Shown: piece after piece, positions 46,401 to 55,142 of the stretch | Layout: every line of letters begins with the position of its first letter | Position numbering within the stretch: the stretch's first letter is position 1 | Source: Incurvaria masculella | Taxonomy: Eukaryota > Arthropoda > Insecta > Lepidoptera > Incurvariidae | Assembly: GCA_946894095.1 (NCBI GenBank) | Contig: OX335656.1 | Span: 7,145,001 to 7,209,000, forward strand | DNA: 64,000 nucleotides | Direction: 5' to 3' | Made by a program: the position numbers and the translations under genes | The notes under the pieces: model-generated | What the model was told of the DNA's origin: nothing | Seen by the model: only the letters and a program-made list of their open reading frames with translations | Databases searched by the model: none

Positions 46401-49400
46401 GAGTGCCCATCTGGTCATTCGCGGCGACAACAGGACTGGGATGGGTTTGTTGCTTCCAAATATTCCTAGTAAAGGTTTGTGATCGGTGTAGATTATGACT
46501 TTATTAGCGATGATGTAATTGTGAAACTTGTTCAGGCCAAACATAATTGCTGCTGCTTCTTTGTCGAGAACAGAATAATTTCTCTCGTGCTTATTTAGTG
46601 TCCTGGATGCTATCGCGATGGGGCGCTCTGTGCCGTCGTCCATAATGTGTGCTAAAGTCGCTCCGACTCCGTAAGCGGATGCGTCGCATGTTAGTGTTAT
46701 TTTTCTGTTCACGTCAAAATGAACTAATACTCTTTCTGATGTGAGCAATAACTTGGCTTGATTAAATGCGTTTTCTTCTACAGATGTCCATTTCCATGTA
46801 CGACCTTTGTCTAATAGTCTGTGTAAATGTTCCAGTATGGTAGCTTTGTCTGGCAAGAATCTCTCGTAAAAGTTATATAGACCAAGAAAAGCTTGAAGTT
46901 CTTTGATAGTGGTCGGTCTGGGAGTATTAAGGATGGAGCTCACCTTGTTTCGGTTAGGCCTTACTCCGTCGACACCAATAGTGAAGCCTAGGAAGTCCAC
47001 TTCCTGGAGAAGAAACTTGCACTTTACTCTGTTCAATTTGAGACCGGCTTCAGATAGTTTTTTAAGCACTAACTCAAGTCTTTCGTTGTGTTCTTTGATT
47101 GTTCGCCCAGCTATTAATATATCGTCGAGTAACACTTGGGTTCCTTGAATTCCACTCAACAACTGTGACATTAATCGTTGGAATATTCCAGTGGCAGCTT
47201 TCACGCCAAATGGTAACCGATGAACAGAAAATAGTCCTTTGGTAGTGTTCAGCGTTAGCAGCTTTGCTGTCTCTTCGTCTACTTCCACTTGGGTGTAAGC
47301 TTGTTCTAAACCTAATTTGGAAAAATATTGCCCTCCGGACAAGTTAGCGAAAATGTCACTGTTTGTGGGGAGTGGGTAGGTGTCTGAGTCGGTGGCCTTA
47401 TTGACTGTGGATCTGTAGTCTCCACATATACGAATACCTCCCGATGGTTTCACTATTGGAACAATCGGTGTTGCCCATTCCGAGTAGGTGATGGGTCTCA
47501 GTACGCCTTCTGCGGCTAAGCGATCTAGCTCTTCTTCTATTCTGTTTTTAAGAGCATATGGAATGCTACGCTGTTTTAGAAATATTGGTTTCATGTTATT
47601 TGGACGGATGGACACGGACGGACCGTTATACTTTCCCAAAGACTGTTCGAACACTGATGGGAATGCTTGGATGACTTCTTTACAATTAACAGCTACCTCA
47701 TTTACTGAGTGGACTCCGTGCAGAGATATTCCAAGGGCTTTTAACCAATTTCGACCGATTAAGCTGGCTCCTGGGCTTCTCGCGACTAGTAGTGGCAAAT
47801 CTCTAATGAATCCGTTGTACGCAACGTGTACATTTATTTGCTTCAATTCTGTAGCGTTATTTCCGGTCCAGGACTTTAATCGGATGGGTGTGTCCTGTAG
47901 CGTTGGTTTCGTTTTAGATTTCCAATGGGATTCATATGTGTCATAGTTGATGACAGAGTATGAGGCTCCAGAGTCTACCTCAAATCTTAATTCTTTATTG
48001 TCGATTTTAACGGAAATGTGATAGGGCGGTAACGTGTCAATCGTCTGGCTGTCCTGATCAACATGATACAAACCATTTGCCTCTCCCAATTCGTTGAGTG
48101 GTTCCTCTTTTTGGGTTTTTTCCCCATCTTTCTTCTTTTTCTGACAAATTCTTTCGATGTGCCCAACCTTATGGCAGTAACGGCATTCCATGTTTTTCAC
48201 TTTGCACTCGTCTGAGTGTGAGCTTCCACAGCGAAAACATTTTTTGATTCGTGAGGCAGTCCTCTGTAGTCTGTTGACATCCATTGCATCTTCCATTGAG
48301 GTGGGTCCGGCGTTGATTGTAACGCCGGATGAGGTTGAGTTTTCTACTGGAATGTATGGATTTATAGTTTCCACATCTTTCTTTGCTGTTTCCGCAGCGA
48401 ATGCAGCGTCAAATACGTCGGTGTATGTAAGCAAAGACTTCTGAAGCAGCTGTCTTTGTAACATTCGGTCTTTCATGCCGCATACGATACGATCGCGTAG
48501 CATCCGGTCAAGCAGGTTGCCGAAGTTGCAGTGGACACTAATTTTGCGAAGCTCTGCAATGTAGTCGCTGATACGTTCGGTTGTCCCTTGATTTCTGTTG
48601 TAGAACTTGTAACTTTGCGTGATTTCGTTTGGCTTCGGGTCGTAGTGATTTGTGAGTATTTCTACGATTTCCGATATGGAAACTTCATTAGATTTCCGAG
48701 GACTAATTAGGGACATTAGCGTGGCATAAGTTTGAGCGCCGCAAACAGAGTAGAAGTTCGCCCGTTGCAGGGAGGAATCAGTGATTCCATTTGCTGCGAA
48801 ACAGTAGTACAGGCGCTCGTGATACGACATCCAGTCCTCCCCCGGTCTAAATTCCCCGAACTTGATGGATTTAGCCATTTTTAGCTCGTCGCCACTGTTA
48901 TATCAATGAAACACGCGTATATGTGCATAGAGGTAATCTCGAAAAAACGTGGGACATGAAAAACTAACCCACGAAAACTGACTGACAGATCATGTGTCAA
49001 ACAAACTGAAAACTACATTCTAGCAGACAATAGTACTTTGATTGCTGTACACAACAATATTCTATGATAAAGACAGCTGTCTAATATTTTAATGACATAA
49101 ATGTCTCATATAGGGTGTTAGGAGATTTGGTTCAAACGTTAACCAGGCGTTCGTTGGTCCATTTGAAGTAAAAAGGGTAGATAACATTATGATGTGCAAC
49201 TTCAAAAAAAATTCGACGTCCCCATACATTTAATTCATACCATTTTTATGTTAAGATCGGCATATGGCGTACGCCAGGAACTCTTAAGGTGACCAACGAC
49301 GTCCATTGTATTTTGAACTTACAGGGGAGCTGCGAAAACCATGCCAGCCGGCCAGGTGCAATGCATGTATGGGGTGAGCAAAAAATGTTTAAACTGTACA

Positions 49401-52400
49401 ACAAAATTTCATGTGGCTTTTTTGCTCCAAATAGGCCCAGAAATACCTGATTATATACCAGGTATGCCAAGGAATACCTCCGTTATTACAGAATTATATT
49501 TGCAACATTTATAGAATGAAGTAGATATATTGTAACTCAAAGTTCTTGTGGAGTCGAGTGAAGTCTCACCAGGGTCCCCGCCGAACGAGTTGTAGAGGTC
49601 CCCCTCGCTGCGACTGATCCTCTTGTCCGGCTCATCGGAGAGCGACAGGTCGGCGTCGGCGCGGCCGGTGCGCACCGCTCGCACCAGCTCCGGCGCGCAC
49701 GCACTGAACACGCTCAGCCGTCCCGCTCCGCCGCTAAAAGAACTGCCAATGGATGAAATATTTATATGCACAGCAAACAATACCACTGGTACCATTAAAC
49801 CAGTCATTTCTGTCTTCCCATGGACAACCAACCGTTTAAAGGTACATAATATATAAGGTGAGTTTATAATAATCTACAAGCCTTATAGGGTTGATTCAGT
49901 ATCTGATATAGAACAACTTTTGCTAAGAATGTAGGTATGTAATTTTTTTTGTTCCATTTTAATTTTTGAGAAATTTAAACAGTATGTTCTTCCCAGTATT
50001 GTAAACAACTTTTGCAAAGAAACTATGCACCTATCTGTAATGTTTTCCAAGAAAATAATTTATTAAAGTGCACTAACTCTTCAACTACCTAATTAAAAAT
50101 ATACGTCAACCACGGGGCATTGACTCGACCGTGACCCACTGATACAAGACAATTCTCCGCCGCCGCCGCGTGCGCAGACAGAAGCCCCGCCGCCCCATCT
50201 CCCCCGCCGCCGCCGCCCCTCTCACTGAAGGGCGTTTGTTTTCGTTTTGAAAGCAATTAGTATGTCAAGGTCCATAGCGCGCATCGGACCTAAGTATAGC
50301 ACGTGAGTGAATTTAAGTGAAGCGAGTGCTGATCGGGCGAAAAAGGACATGCATGCTTGTGTACATACCTACATTCCAGCCGCGCCGACCAAATTCATAG
50401 CCCGGCGCGGCGTACGTCAGCGTGGGAAGGAGGCAAAACTATTCGGGTAGGTAAAATAGACTCTGCCGCCACGCGCCGCCGGCCGGCGCGGCAGCGGTGC
50501 AGCGGTGACGTGCCGTTTTAGCGAAGTTCGCGCGCATTTAATAATTTGATTATTTAATTATTTCTTCGAAACCATCCCCAATAGGTACATAGTTTCTTCC
50601 CAAAAGTTGTTTACAATACTGGGAAGAACGTACTGTTTAAATTTCTCAAAAATTCAAATTGAACAAAAAAATTACATAATTCTTAGCAAAAGTTGTTCTA
50701 TATCAGATACTGAATCAACCCTATAAGGATTGTAGATTATTATAAACTCACCTTATATAGTAAATATAAATGGCGGCTTAACGGGTGCTTCAAGGGACCA
50801 CCTGTTCAGAACTAATTAGCATGTAGTAAGCAGAAAAAGAAAAAAAAATACGAATCCGAGTGTTTACATCTAATGGAGGAAATAAAGAAACTGAAACTGA
50901 ATGTATTAAACAAAGCTTAAATGAAAATAATCACTGGTGCTATTTCTGGCTTTCCAGAGTTGAACATTCAGTTGCCGGATTCCCAGTAGGCATCCAATGA
51001 CAATCTCGTGTTTTTAAAATGTTTAGGGATGTAGAGGGAGCCATTGCTGTCATCTAGCTATTGCTTGAGCCTAATACCATTAAAGTGTGCCATTTCTCTT
51101 GATTTTTTTTTTACTCCAGTATAACCTCTTTCCTTATATAAATGCACTTATCAAACCGAAAAAGAAAGTGATGCACTTACCCCCATTTTCACCACCTCCA
51201 GGTACCTGAAATTCGATAGCTAACTTTTGGTTACATTGCATATTTGTACGATGTAACCGAAAGGTAACTTTGGGATTTTGGTAGCTGGAGATGGTGAAAC
51301 CAGACGTTAAACAGGCACATTGTCATCCCTGGGTGAGAGACCAGACCCAAACTTTTTTGTTAGGAATATTATTAACAAAAGAAAAATAAAAAAAAAACAA
51401 AACATTTTCATAACAATTAAAATACAATACATTATAAAATAGAGCCTATTGTTACTAAGATTTAGGAGGATGTAGGAAAGAATCTCTAGTGGGAGCAGTG
51501 TTTAACTTAACATAGCATCTTATCATTGACCTTCGGGAGGTTTAATGAAAATTTTAAAATAATGTAACCACTTGGCCATACACTTATGGCGGCCAACAAT
51601 CCTGCATTTTGGGGTACCATCCCCCAATAACAGTTGTAATCCCGAATCATAGTAATAATGTAATAGTCCCTATTTTTCATAGTGCAAGTAATGGCTGGTT
51701 TTGTTTATCGGTTGTGGGAGCAACACGCCCCTCATTGACTATTCAAAAAGTAGGGCTTATTACATTAACTTTTAGAGAAGTGACCATCAGTATACATTAT
51801 AAATTTTAACCATTAGTAGACACGATGGAATAACGTCATTGTTTTCGCGACAGCACTGGCATGACCTCATTATCATTGAATGCACCTCTTGATGGATCGA
51901 CAGCAATTGTTCAGTCGTCATTAGATATGCCAGAATGAAATAAACTGGATTATAGTTTCAGGTTAGTCTTGTAATTCCCAAAAAGCTTTTTAGTGAGCAC
52001 AAATATGAAATAAATTTTTAATCAAGTACTTCATAATATTTTAAATAATTTAATATTAACAATTTGATGTCAATGGAATGAAACAAAATCATGGGGATGC
52101 AGCTGGTACGTGATATTACAGTATGTGAGTTGATGAGGCAAGTCTTCGAACCTGTTAGTAGAGAGAAGACATATCTTGTTCTTGTCAGGAGCGTTATCCG
52201 GACTGGCCAACACAATGTTAGAAAAGTGTTTCCATGCGATGAATATTTTATTGTGGCCACGCTTAGGTTGTGAGATGAGCAGGCCGTGTAAAGATATGCT
52301 GAGGGTCCCATGAACTCCATAGAGAAGGCACTTGCGGGAGAACTCATTGTCTATGATTGAAACCTCGTACGAGTTCTTTAGAAGAATGTCTCTACCTGTA

Positions 52401-54466
52401 AAGGTTTGTTTCACATTTAAATGAACGGTATGTTAACATGAGTGGCATCATGAGGAACAGCGCACATATAGTACCAAACACGCACCATGTACGCACACTG
52501 TCATGGTTTTGTGCATTTGTATTATAAAATAAAGATGGTGTGTCCGCCTGTTTGTTAGTCCCGTGGTTCGAGGCTTACTGTGATCAGATGGGCTCTGATA
52601 CGTATCACCTGCTCAAATTCATTCTGATTTGTGATCAAAGTGTTTGCAACGTATGTGGCTGTGAGCAGCATTATCTATTGGTGACATACGTTGTGACTCC
52701 ATTCACAGTAAATATCGCACACACAATTGTAAGGTTATCAAGCATTTGCTTTTCACAAATAAAAGGTGACAGGCAAGACACTTTAGTATTAAAATAGGGA
52801 AGTCTTAAGGCCTGGCCAAACAGAATGCGTATTTAGCGCAGCGTCAAAGTCCTATATCTCGTAATAGCATCGCGTACTTTGAATTTCACACAAAGCGCCA
52901 CTCTACAACAGCATACCGTGTACACATTGCTTGCAGTCTTTGACAAGGGTTGATTTTTCGTTCTTGATATATCCAATGATTCAGATGTGGAAGAACTATT
53001 AGGCTATCACGTTCGCTCGGAAAAAGGAGATGCAAGAGTACGCCGGGTACTAGAACACAATGTGATAATAAAATACAACAGGGGGGCATCAAAGCATCCT
53101 AACTCCGCGTCAGAGCACCGACTACTGCTAGCGCGCGGCTCGGTTTATCAGCATGTGTCGTCTTAGTGCAACACAGCTCGGCATTTTAGCGCGGCGTCAG
53201 TATGCGGTGTTATAGTGCTTGGACGTGCACTGATAATGTGTTTAGTTTTGGCCAGGTCTTTTAACTTTAAAGTGAAGTCAATCATTCATTTACCATTATT
53301 GCTTGCTGTTTTCTGCTATATATTAATGAAGCAATACTTCTAGTGTGCATTCCGATTTTAACTGTAATTGATTACCCTGCTAAAAGTGTATACAAGCGTT
53401 CTGAATCAGATTGCACTTTCAAAGCAGGAAGCATTACAAACGATTCGGACCGTTTGTGTACGTGCTTATGGAAACAAAACAACAAACATGGAACAAATGA
53501 CGTTAATTGTAGTAGTTCACCTCAAATTTTAATCAAATCAATTGCTCTAAGTTGAACATAAATTTTCAAGTAAAGGACATTCAACGGTTTGTGAAAAAAC
53601 ACGGTGGGAAGAGGATAGATTACTATTAAAAAAGTGTGACACTGACAGTTTCACCAACAGTGCCCTACCTCCAAAGCGTGAACAATGTGTACGGCATTGC
53701 GTGACGCAGCGCTAACTCGATAACGTTCACGGGACGCCATTTTGAGGGCTGAAGCGCGAATCGGACCAGTTTTGAGTGTGCTTTTGGTAACGATGGTTCA
53801 AATTGGACCGCAATCTTTTTGGCCGAAATGACAATAGGGTTATTATCATTTCGGCCAACAAGATTACATGTTGTGATCCATCTTTAACGATTCCCGGGAA
53901 TGCTTGTGGGAAAATCACCTTATTTCAAAGGACAAAAGTAGAGGCCAAAATTACATAGGTCTAGGACTTAATAATACCAAAACATAAATTGCTTACTTGT
54001 GAAGTTAGCTTACCAAAATATTTCTTCCCATTCAAGATGTTTCGTATTTTCGCTATCCACTGTTGAGTCTCTGATTCGGTCTGCCCCGCAAGCAAAATGT
54101 GAGGTTTTCGGTATACCCCAGGCATAAATATCCCGAATGCGTAGTGATGAGTCCGCGACTGAGTACGACACACTGTAGACCCCGGTGGCAGCTCAATGGT
54201 CGAATTCGCCGACAAACCAAAGGACGAGTGCAGAGCGATCACTCCGCTATTTTCAACAGTCGGATTGGGGCGGAGTATACACCACTGCTTCTTCCATGCC
54301 TGAAACCAGGGGAGTAAAGCCGAATCAAAGCATAGTCGGCTAAGCACGATGCAATTTCAAATATTTCGGAGCGTTTCAAAGCATTTTATAAGTTACCACA
54401 TACCTTAAATAATCCGAGTCCACGGGACGCGCGCGCTGGACACTTCACGTCGAGGTATCCAGACAT
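40415..54466 (-). CDS. PH + IRS/DOK-type PTB adaptor protein, eight coding exons, ~696 aa
   Basis: Exons in transcript order: 54466-54404, 54299-54014, 52395-52152, 49733-49570, 44649-44573, 43480-43353, 42296-42012, 41258-40415. All have GT-AG borders and matching phases, and the frame is open from ATG to TGA. Residues 1-116 form a PH domain (MSGYLDVKCPARASRGLGLF ... AWKKQWCILRPNP ... ESETQQWIAKIRNIL). Exons 3-4 form a PTB domain of IRS/DOK type (NEFSRKCLLYGVHGTLSISL, KIFIAWKHF, then GRLSVFSACAPELVRAVRTG). The tail is disordered, with Tyr motifs NMYESV, GIYEEI, a proline run FPPPPLPP, and two YxxM sites (YVPM, YTIM). In IRS and DOK scaffolds phosphorylated YxxM binds PI3-kinase SH2 domains at the membrane, so a receptor-tyrosine-kinase adaptor role is inferred. 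Domain order fits both DOK and IRS; I cannot choose. The last exon is GC-rich with a poly-Ala stretch. Intron 4 hosts a gypsy element. Confidence 0.85.
41260..42011. other. Last intron of the adaptor gene
   Basis: Lies between the donor at 42011 and the acceptor at 41259 on the minus strand. AT-rich, no repeat recognised. Confidence 0.6.
42297..43352. other. Intron 6 of the adaptor gene
   Basis: No exon, ORF or named repeat seen. Confidence 0.5.
43567..43956 (-). repeat. Full-length SINE with tRNA-like head (reference copy)
   Basis: On the minus strand: head GGCTCGTAGCCTAGTGGCGC, B-box-like CTGGGTTCAATACC, a linker CTTTCTCTTTCCGAGTTCGA, then the shared body (GTAGGTCCCCTTCCCCTACT, GGGTTTAAGCCCGCCCGGGT, GATGGTCGAAGCGGCAATGA, GTGTTTTCCATCCAGTTCAA) and tail ending in ACATAAAAAAAAAC. 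At ~390 bp it is the most complete copy in the window. Confidence 0.8.
44162..44337. repeat. Head-to-head pair of SINE tails forming a palindrome
   Basis: TTTTTTATGTAACTGGACAT at the left and ATGTCCAGTTGCATAAAAAA at the right are inverted copies of the SINE 3' tail, each followed inward by the TGGTATTAGCC/GGCTAATA words. The bodies are gone. Confidence 0.7.
44739..44899 (-). repeat. Gypsy 3' LTR
   Basis: 161 bp, TG...CA ends, one mismatch to the other LTR at 44775. In element orientation it is the downstream LTR, preceded by the polypurine tract. Confidence 0.95.
45066..48878 (-). CDS. Ty3/gypsy Gag-Pol polyprotein, 1270 aa, single frame
   Basis: From the N-terminus: Gag capsid-like region (~1-200; ITQSYKFYNRNQGTTERISD); CCHC knuckle CRYCHKVGHIERIC (~236-250) preceded by CFRCGSSHSDEC; aspartic protease VDSGASYSVI (~300); reverse transcriptase (~430-640) with GVRPN..., GGIRICGDYRSTVNKATDSD and the catalytic LLDDILIAGRT; RNase H (~720-850) with TCDASAYGVGATL, DKEAAAIMFGLN and IYTDHKPL; HHCC integrase zinc region (HDSHNGM ... 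CEVCQSH); integrase core D, D, E in HLDFAGPY, VTDNATVF and NGQAERTVQ. Gag and Pol share one frame with no shift, unlike many gypsy elements. All catalytic residues I can locate are present. The start is the first ATG after the primer site. The product replicates the element through reverse transcription and integration. Confidence 0.95.
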   Translation of the reverse strand: MAKSIKFGEFRPGEDWMSYHERLYYCFAANGITDSSLQRANFYSVCGAQTYATLMSLISPRKSNEVSISEIVEILTNHYDPKPNEITQSYKFYNRNQGTTERISDYIAELRKISVHCNFGNLLDRMLRDRIVCGMKDRMLQRQLLQKSLLTYTDVFDAAFAAETAKKDVETINPYIPVENSTSSGVTINAGPTSMEDAMDVNRLQRTASRIKKCFRCGSSHSDECKVKNMECRYCHKVGHIERICQKKKKDGEKTQKEEPLNELGEANGLYHVDQDSQTIDTLPPYHISVKIDNKELRFEVDSGASYSVINYDTYESHWKSKTKPTLQDTPIRLKSWTGNNATELKQINVHVAYNGFIRDLPLLVARSPGASLIGRNWLKALGISLHGVHSVNEVAVNCKEVIQAFPSVFEQSLGKYNGPSVSIRPNNMKPIFLKQRSIPYALKNRIEEELDRLAAEGVLRPITYSEWATPIVPIVKPSGGIRICGDYRSTVNKATDSDTYPLPTNSDIFANLSGGQYFSKLGLEQAYTQVEVDEETAKLLTLNTTKGLFSVHRLPFGVKAATGIFQRLMSQLLSGIQGTQVLLDDILIAGRTIKEHNERLELVLKKLSEAGLKLNRVKCKFLLQEVDFLGFTIGVDGVRPNRNKVSSILNTPRPTTIKELQAFLGLYNFYERFLPDKATILEHLHRLLDKGRTWKWTSVEENAFNQAKLLLTSERVLVHFDVNRKITLTCDASAYGVGATLAHIMDDGTERPIAIASRTLNKHERNYSVLDKEAAAIMFGLNKFHNYIIANKVIIYTDHKPLLGIFGSNKPIPVLLSPRMTRWALQLSSLDYELKYKKGRLIGNSDALSRWPEPISNDEEEEICADVLLMTVQPNDPECSIERIQEDTDSDPILSKVRNCIRQGWPEKITEESLRPYWLKRIELSTMKNCVLMANRVVIPTSMRASILKILHDSHNGMVVTKGVARSYLWWPRITQDIEKMISTCEVCQSHRHMPAQVHSAWPPPVKPWSRLHLDFAGPYMGKLFFIAIDTYSKWPEVRIVPNTSATVVTEILRDIFSQQGLCEVIVTDNATVFTSAMFKEFCIKNGIKPSLVPPYHPASNGQAERTVQTIKEKLSKSSDVPWHLRLPRMLFALRSQESTSTGKTPAELLNGRRFRTILDHIHPQRTYDHNTEKTQKEHTHHKVRNLNEGEEVRYRIYNHKEKWACGRINKKLSGYRFLIKTRDNKIIQRHINQIILNRAKAQDKEEEDLTRIREILGIPLGSIVTRQP
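48896..49056 (-). repeat. Gypsy 5' LTR
   Basis: 161 bp, followed in element orientation by the primer-site-like GTGGCGACGAGC and, 17 bases further on, the gag-pol ATG. Confidence 0.95.
49257..49362 (-). mobile_element. LINE 3'-end fragment
   Basis: CATATGGCGTACGCCAGGAA, GACCAACGACGTCC and ACCATGCCAGCCGGCCAGGT match the end of the LINE at 60128-61590. It lies between the gypsy element and exon 4 of the adaptor gene. Confidence 0.75.
49852..50757. mobile_element. TIR element with GC-rich core, copy 2 (906 bp)
   Basis: Same TATAAGGTGAGTTTA termini, TA flanks (49850-49851, 50758-50759) and ~235-bp inverted ends as the element at 7071-7994. The GC-rich core with CCGCCGCCGCC runs and CCCGGCGCGGCGTACGTCAG is inverted relative to copy 1, consistent with independent insertion in the opposite orientation. 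It lies in intron 3 of the adaptor gene. Confidence 0.85.
50760..52151. other. Part of intron 3 of the adaptor gene
   Basis: Apart from the short foldback element at 51187-51299, AT-rich sequence without coding or named repeat signal. Confidence 0.4.
51187..51299. mobile_element. Short foldback element (TTTCACCACCTCCAG)
   Basis: TTTCACCACCTCCAGGTACC pairs with GGTAGCTGGAGATGGTGAAA, and inner TTGGTTACAT pairs with ATGTAACCGA. Half-copies of the terminus are at 31190 and 3560. Confidence 0.65.
53343..53540 (-). repeat. Dispersed repeat shared with 5310-5560
   Basis: Reverse complement of the left copy: GAATCAGATTGCACTTTCAA, GGAAACAAAACAACAAACAT and TTAATTGTAGTAGTTCACCT. In intron 2 of the adaptor gene. 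Confidence 0.65.
53665..53815 (+). repeat. Dispersed ~150-bp repeat, copy 3
   Basis: CTCCAAAGCGTGAACAATGT, GGCATTGCGTGACGCAGCGC and GGTTCAAATTGGACCGC match the copies at 4305 and 5150. It is followed by a 13-bp perfect hairpin (TTGGCCGAAATGA, 53819-53857). Confidence 0.7.
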
Positions 54467-54771
54467 GATCTCTGCGCCGCCCCGGACAGCTTTGGCTTAG
54501 TTCGTTGTACACTGCATACCAATTACGGATTTACTAAAAACACTTTTAGTTATTACGGAAATCCATTGATCGACAAGGATTATTTGGAAAATATAAATAA
54601 TGCAACGATTTGTTTGTGTACACACGAAAGCACAGACTATAAGGGGTACACGAAAGTATATATGCCAAGCACAGATTATTGGACTTTACACATGTGGGCG
54701 TGTTTGGCTGACGGCACAGAAATAGAGAAATGGAATGACACCGTAGAAAGATAATCTCTAGAAGGAACCTT

Positions 54772-54941
54772 AGGCTGAGATAAATAGTCGTAACAGAAAC
54801 TAAGACTAACGAAAAGTAGTACTTTGTGACGTCAATTTGCATTACTTTGAGATTTCGTCCATACAAAATGTGTCAAAGTGACGTCACAAAGTACTACTTT
54901 GCGTTAGCATTAGTTTCGTTTACGACTATTTATCTCAGCCT
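54772..54941. mobile_element. Foldback MITE just upstream of the adaptor gene
   Basis: AGGCTGAGATAAATAGTCGT pairs with ACGACTATTTATCTCAGCCT, and AGTAGTACTTTGTGACGTCA pairs with TGACGTCACAAAGTACTACT. The inner arms carry TGACGTCA. It lies about 300 bp upstream of the adaptor start codon, so it may sit in the promoter region. Confidence 0.8.
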
Positions 54942-54944
54942 CAG

Positions 54945-55096
54945 AGTGTCAGTTTGGCTATACATACTATTGGAAATGAAATGAAAATTCGAGGCCTCAG
55001 ATAATGACACAATTTTTTATTAAGAGAAACTTGACAGCCCTTCTTTTTACAAAGTTCAATATTCAATATTTTTCTATCTCTTGCCAGTCGCTAACA
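54945..55096 (-). repeat. Probable BEL/Pao 3' LTR (end not defined)
   Basis: On the minus strand, a purine tract AAAAGGGGGCGA is followed directly by TGTTAGCGACTGG, the usual layout before a 3' LTR. With no second LTR for comparison the far end cannot be fixed. Confidence 0.4.
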
Positions 55097-55142
55097 TCGC
55101 CCCCTTTTGTGAGCCATCACAATCAATTAAGAAGCGACGACT

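Larger units (their letters stand above)
44739..49056 (-). mobile_element. Complete Ty3/gypsy LTR retrotransposon, 4318 bp
   Basis: Two 161-bp LTRs (44739-44899 and 48896-49056) begin TGTTATATCAATG and end TACACAACA, and differ at one base (44775 T, 48932 G). A 5-bp target duplication ATATT lies at 44734-44738 and 49057-49061. On the minus strand, the 5' LTR is followed by a primer-site-like GTGGCGACGAGCTA and the 3' LTR is preceded by the purine-rich TTAGAGGGAAGG. One unbroken gag-pol frame fills the interior. There is no env. The near-identical LTRs mean a recent insertion; the element lies in intron 4 of the adaptor gene in the same orientation as the gene. Confidence 0.95.

Noticed and set aside
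45364..48444. Plus-strand ORFs inside the gypsy element
   Set aside because: Antisense shadows of gag-pol.
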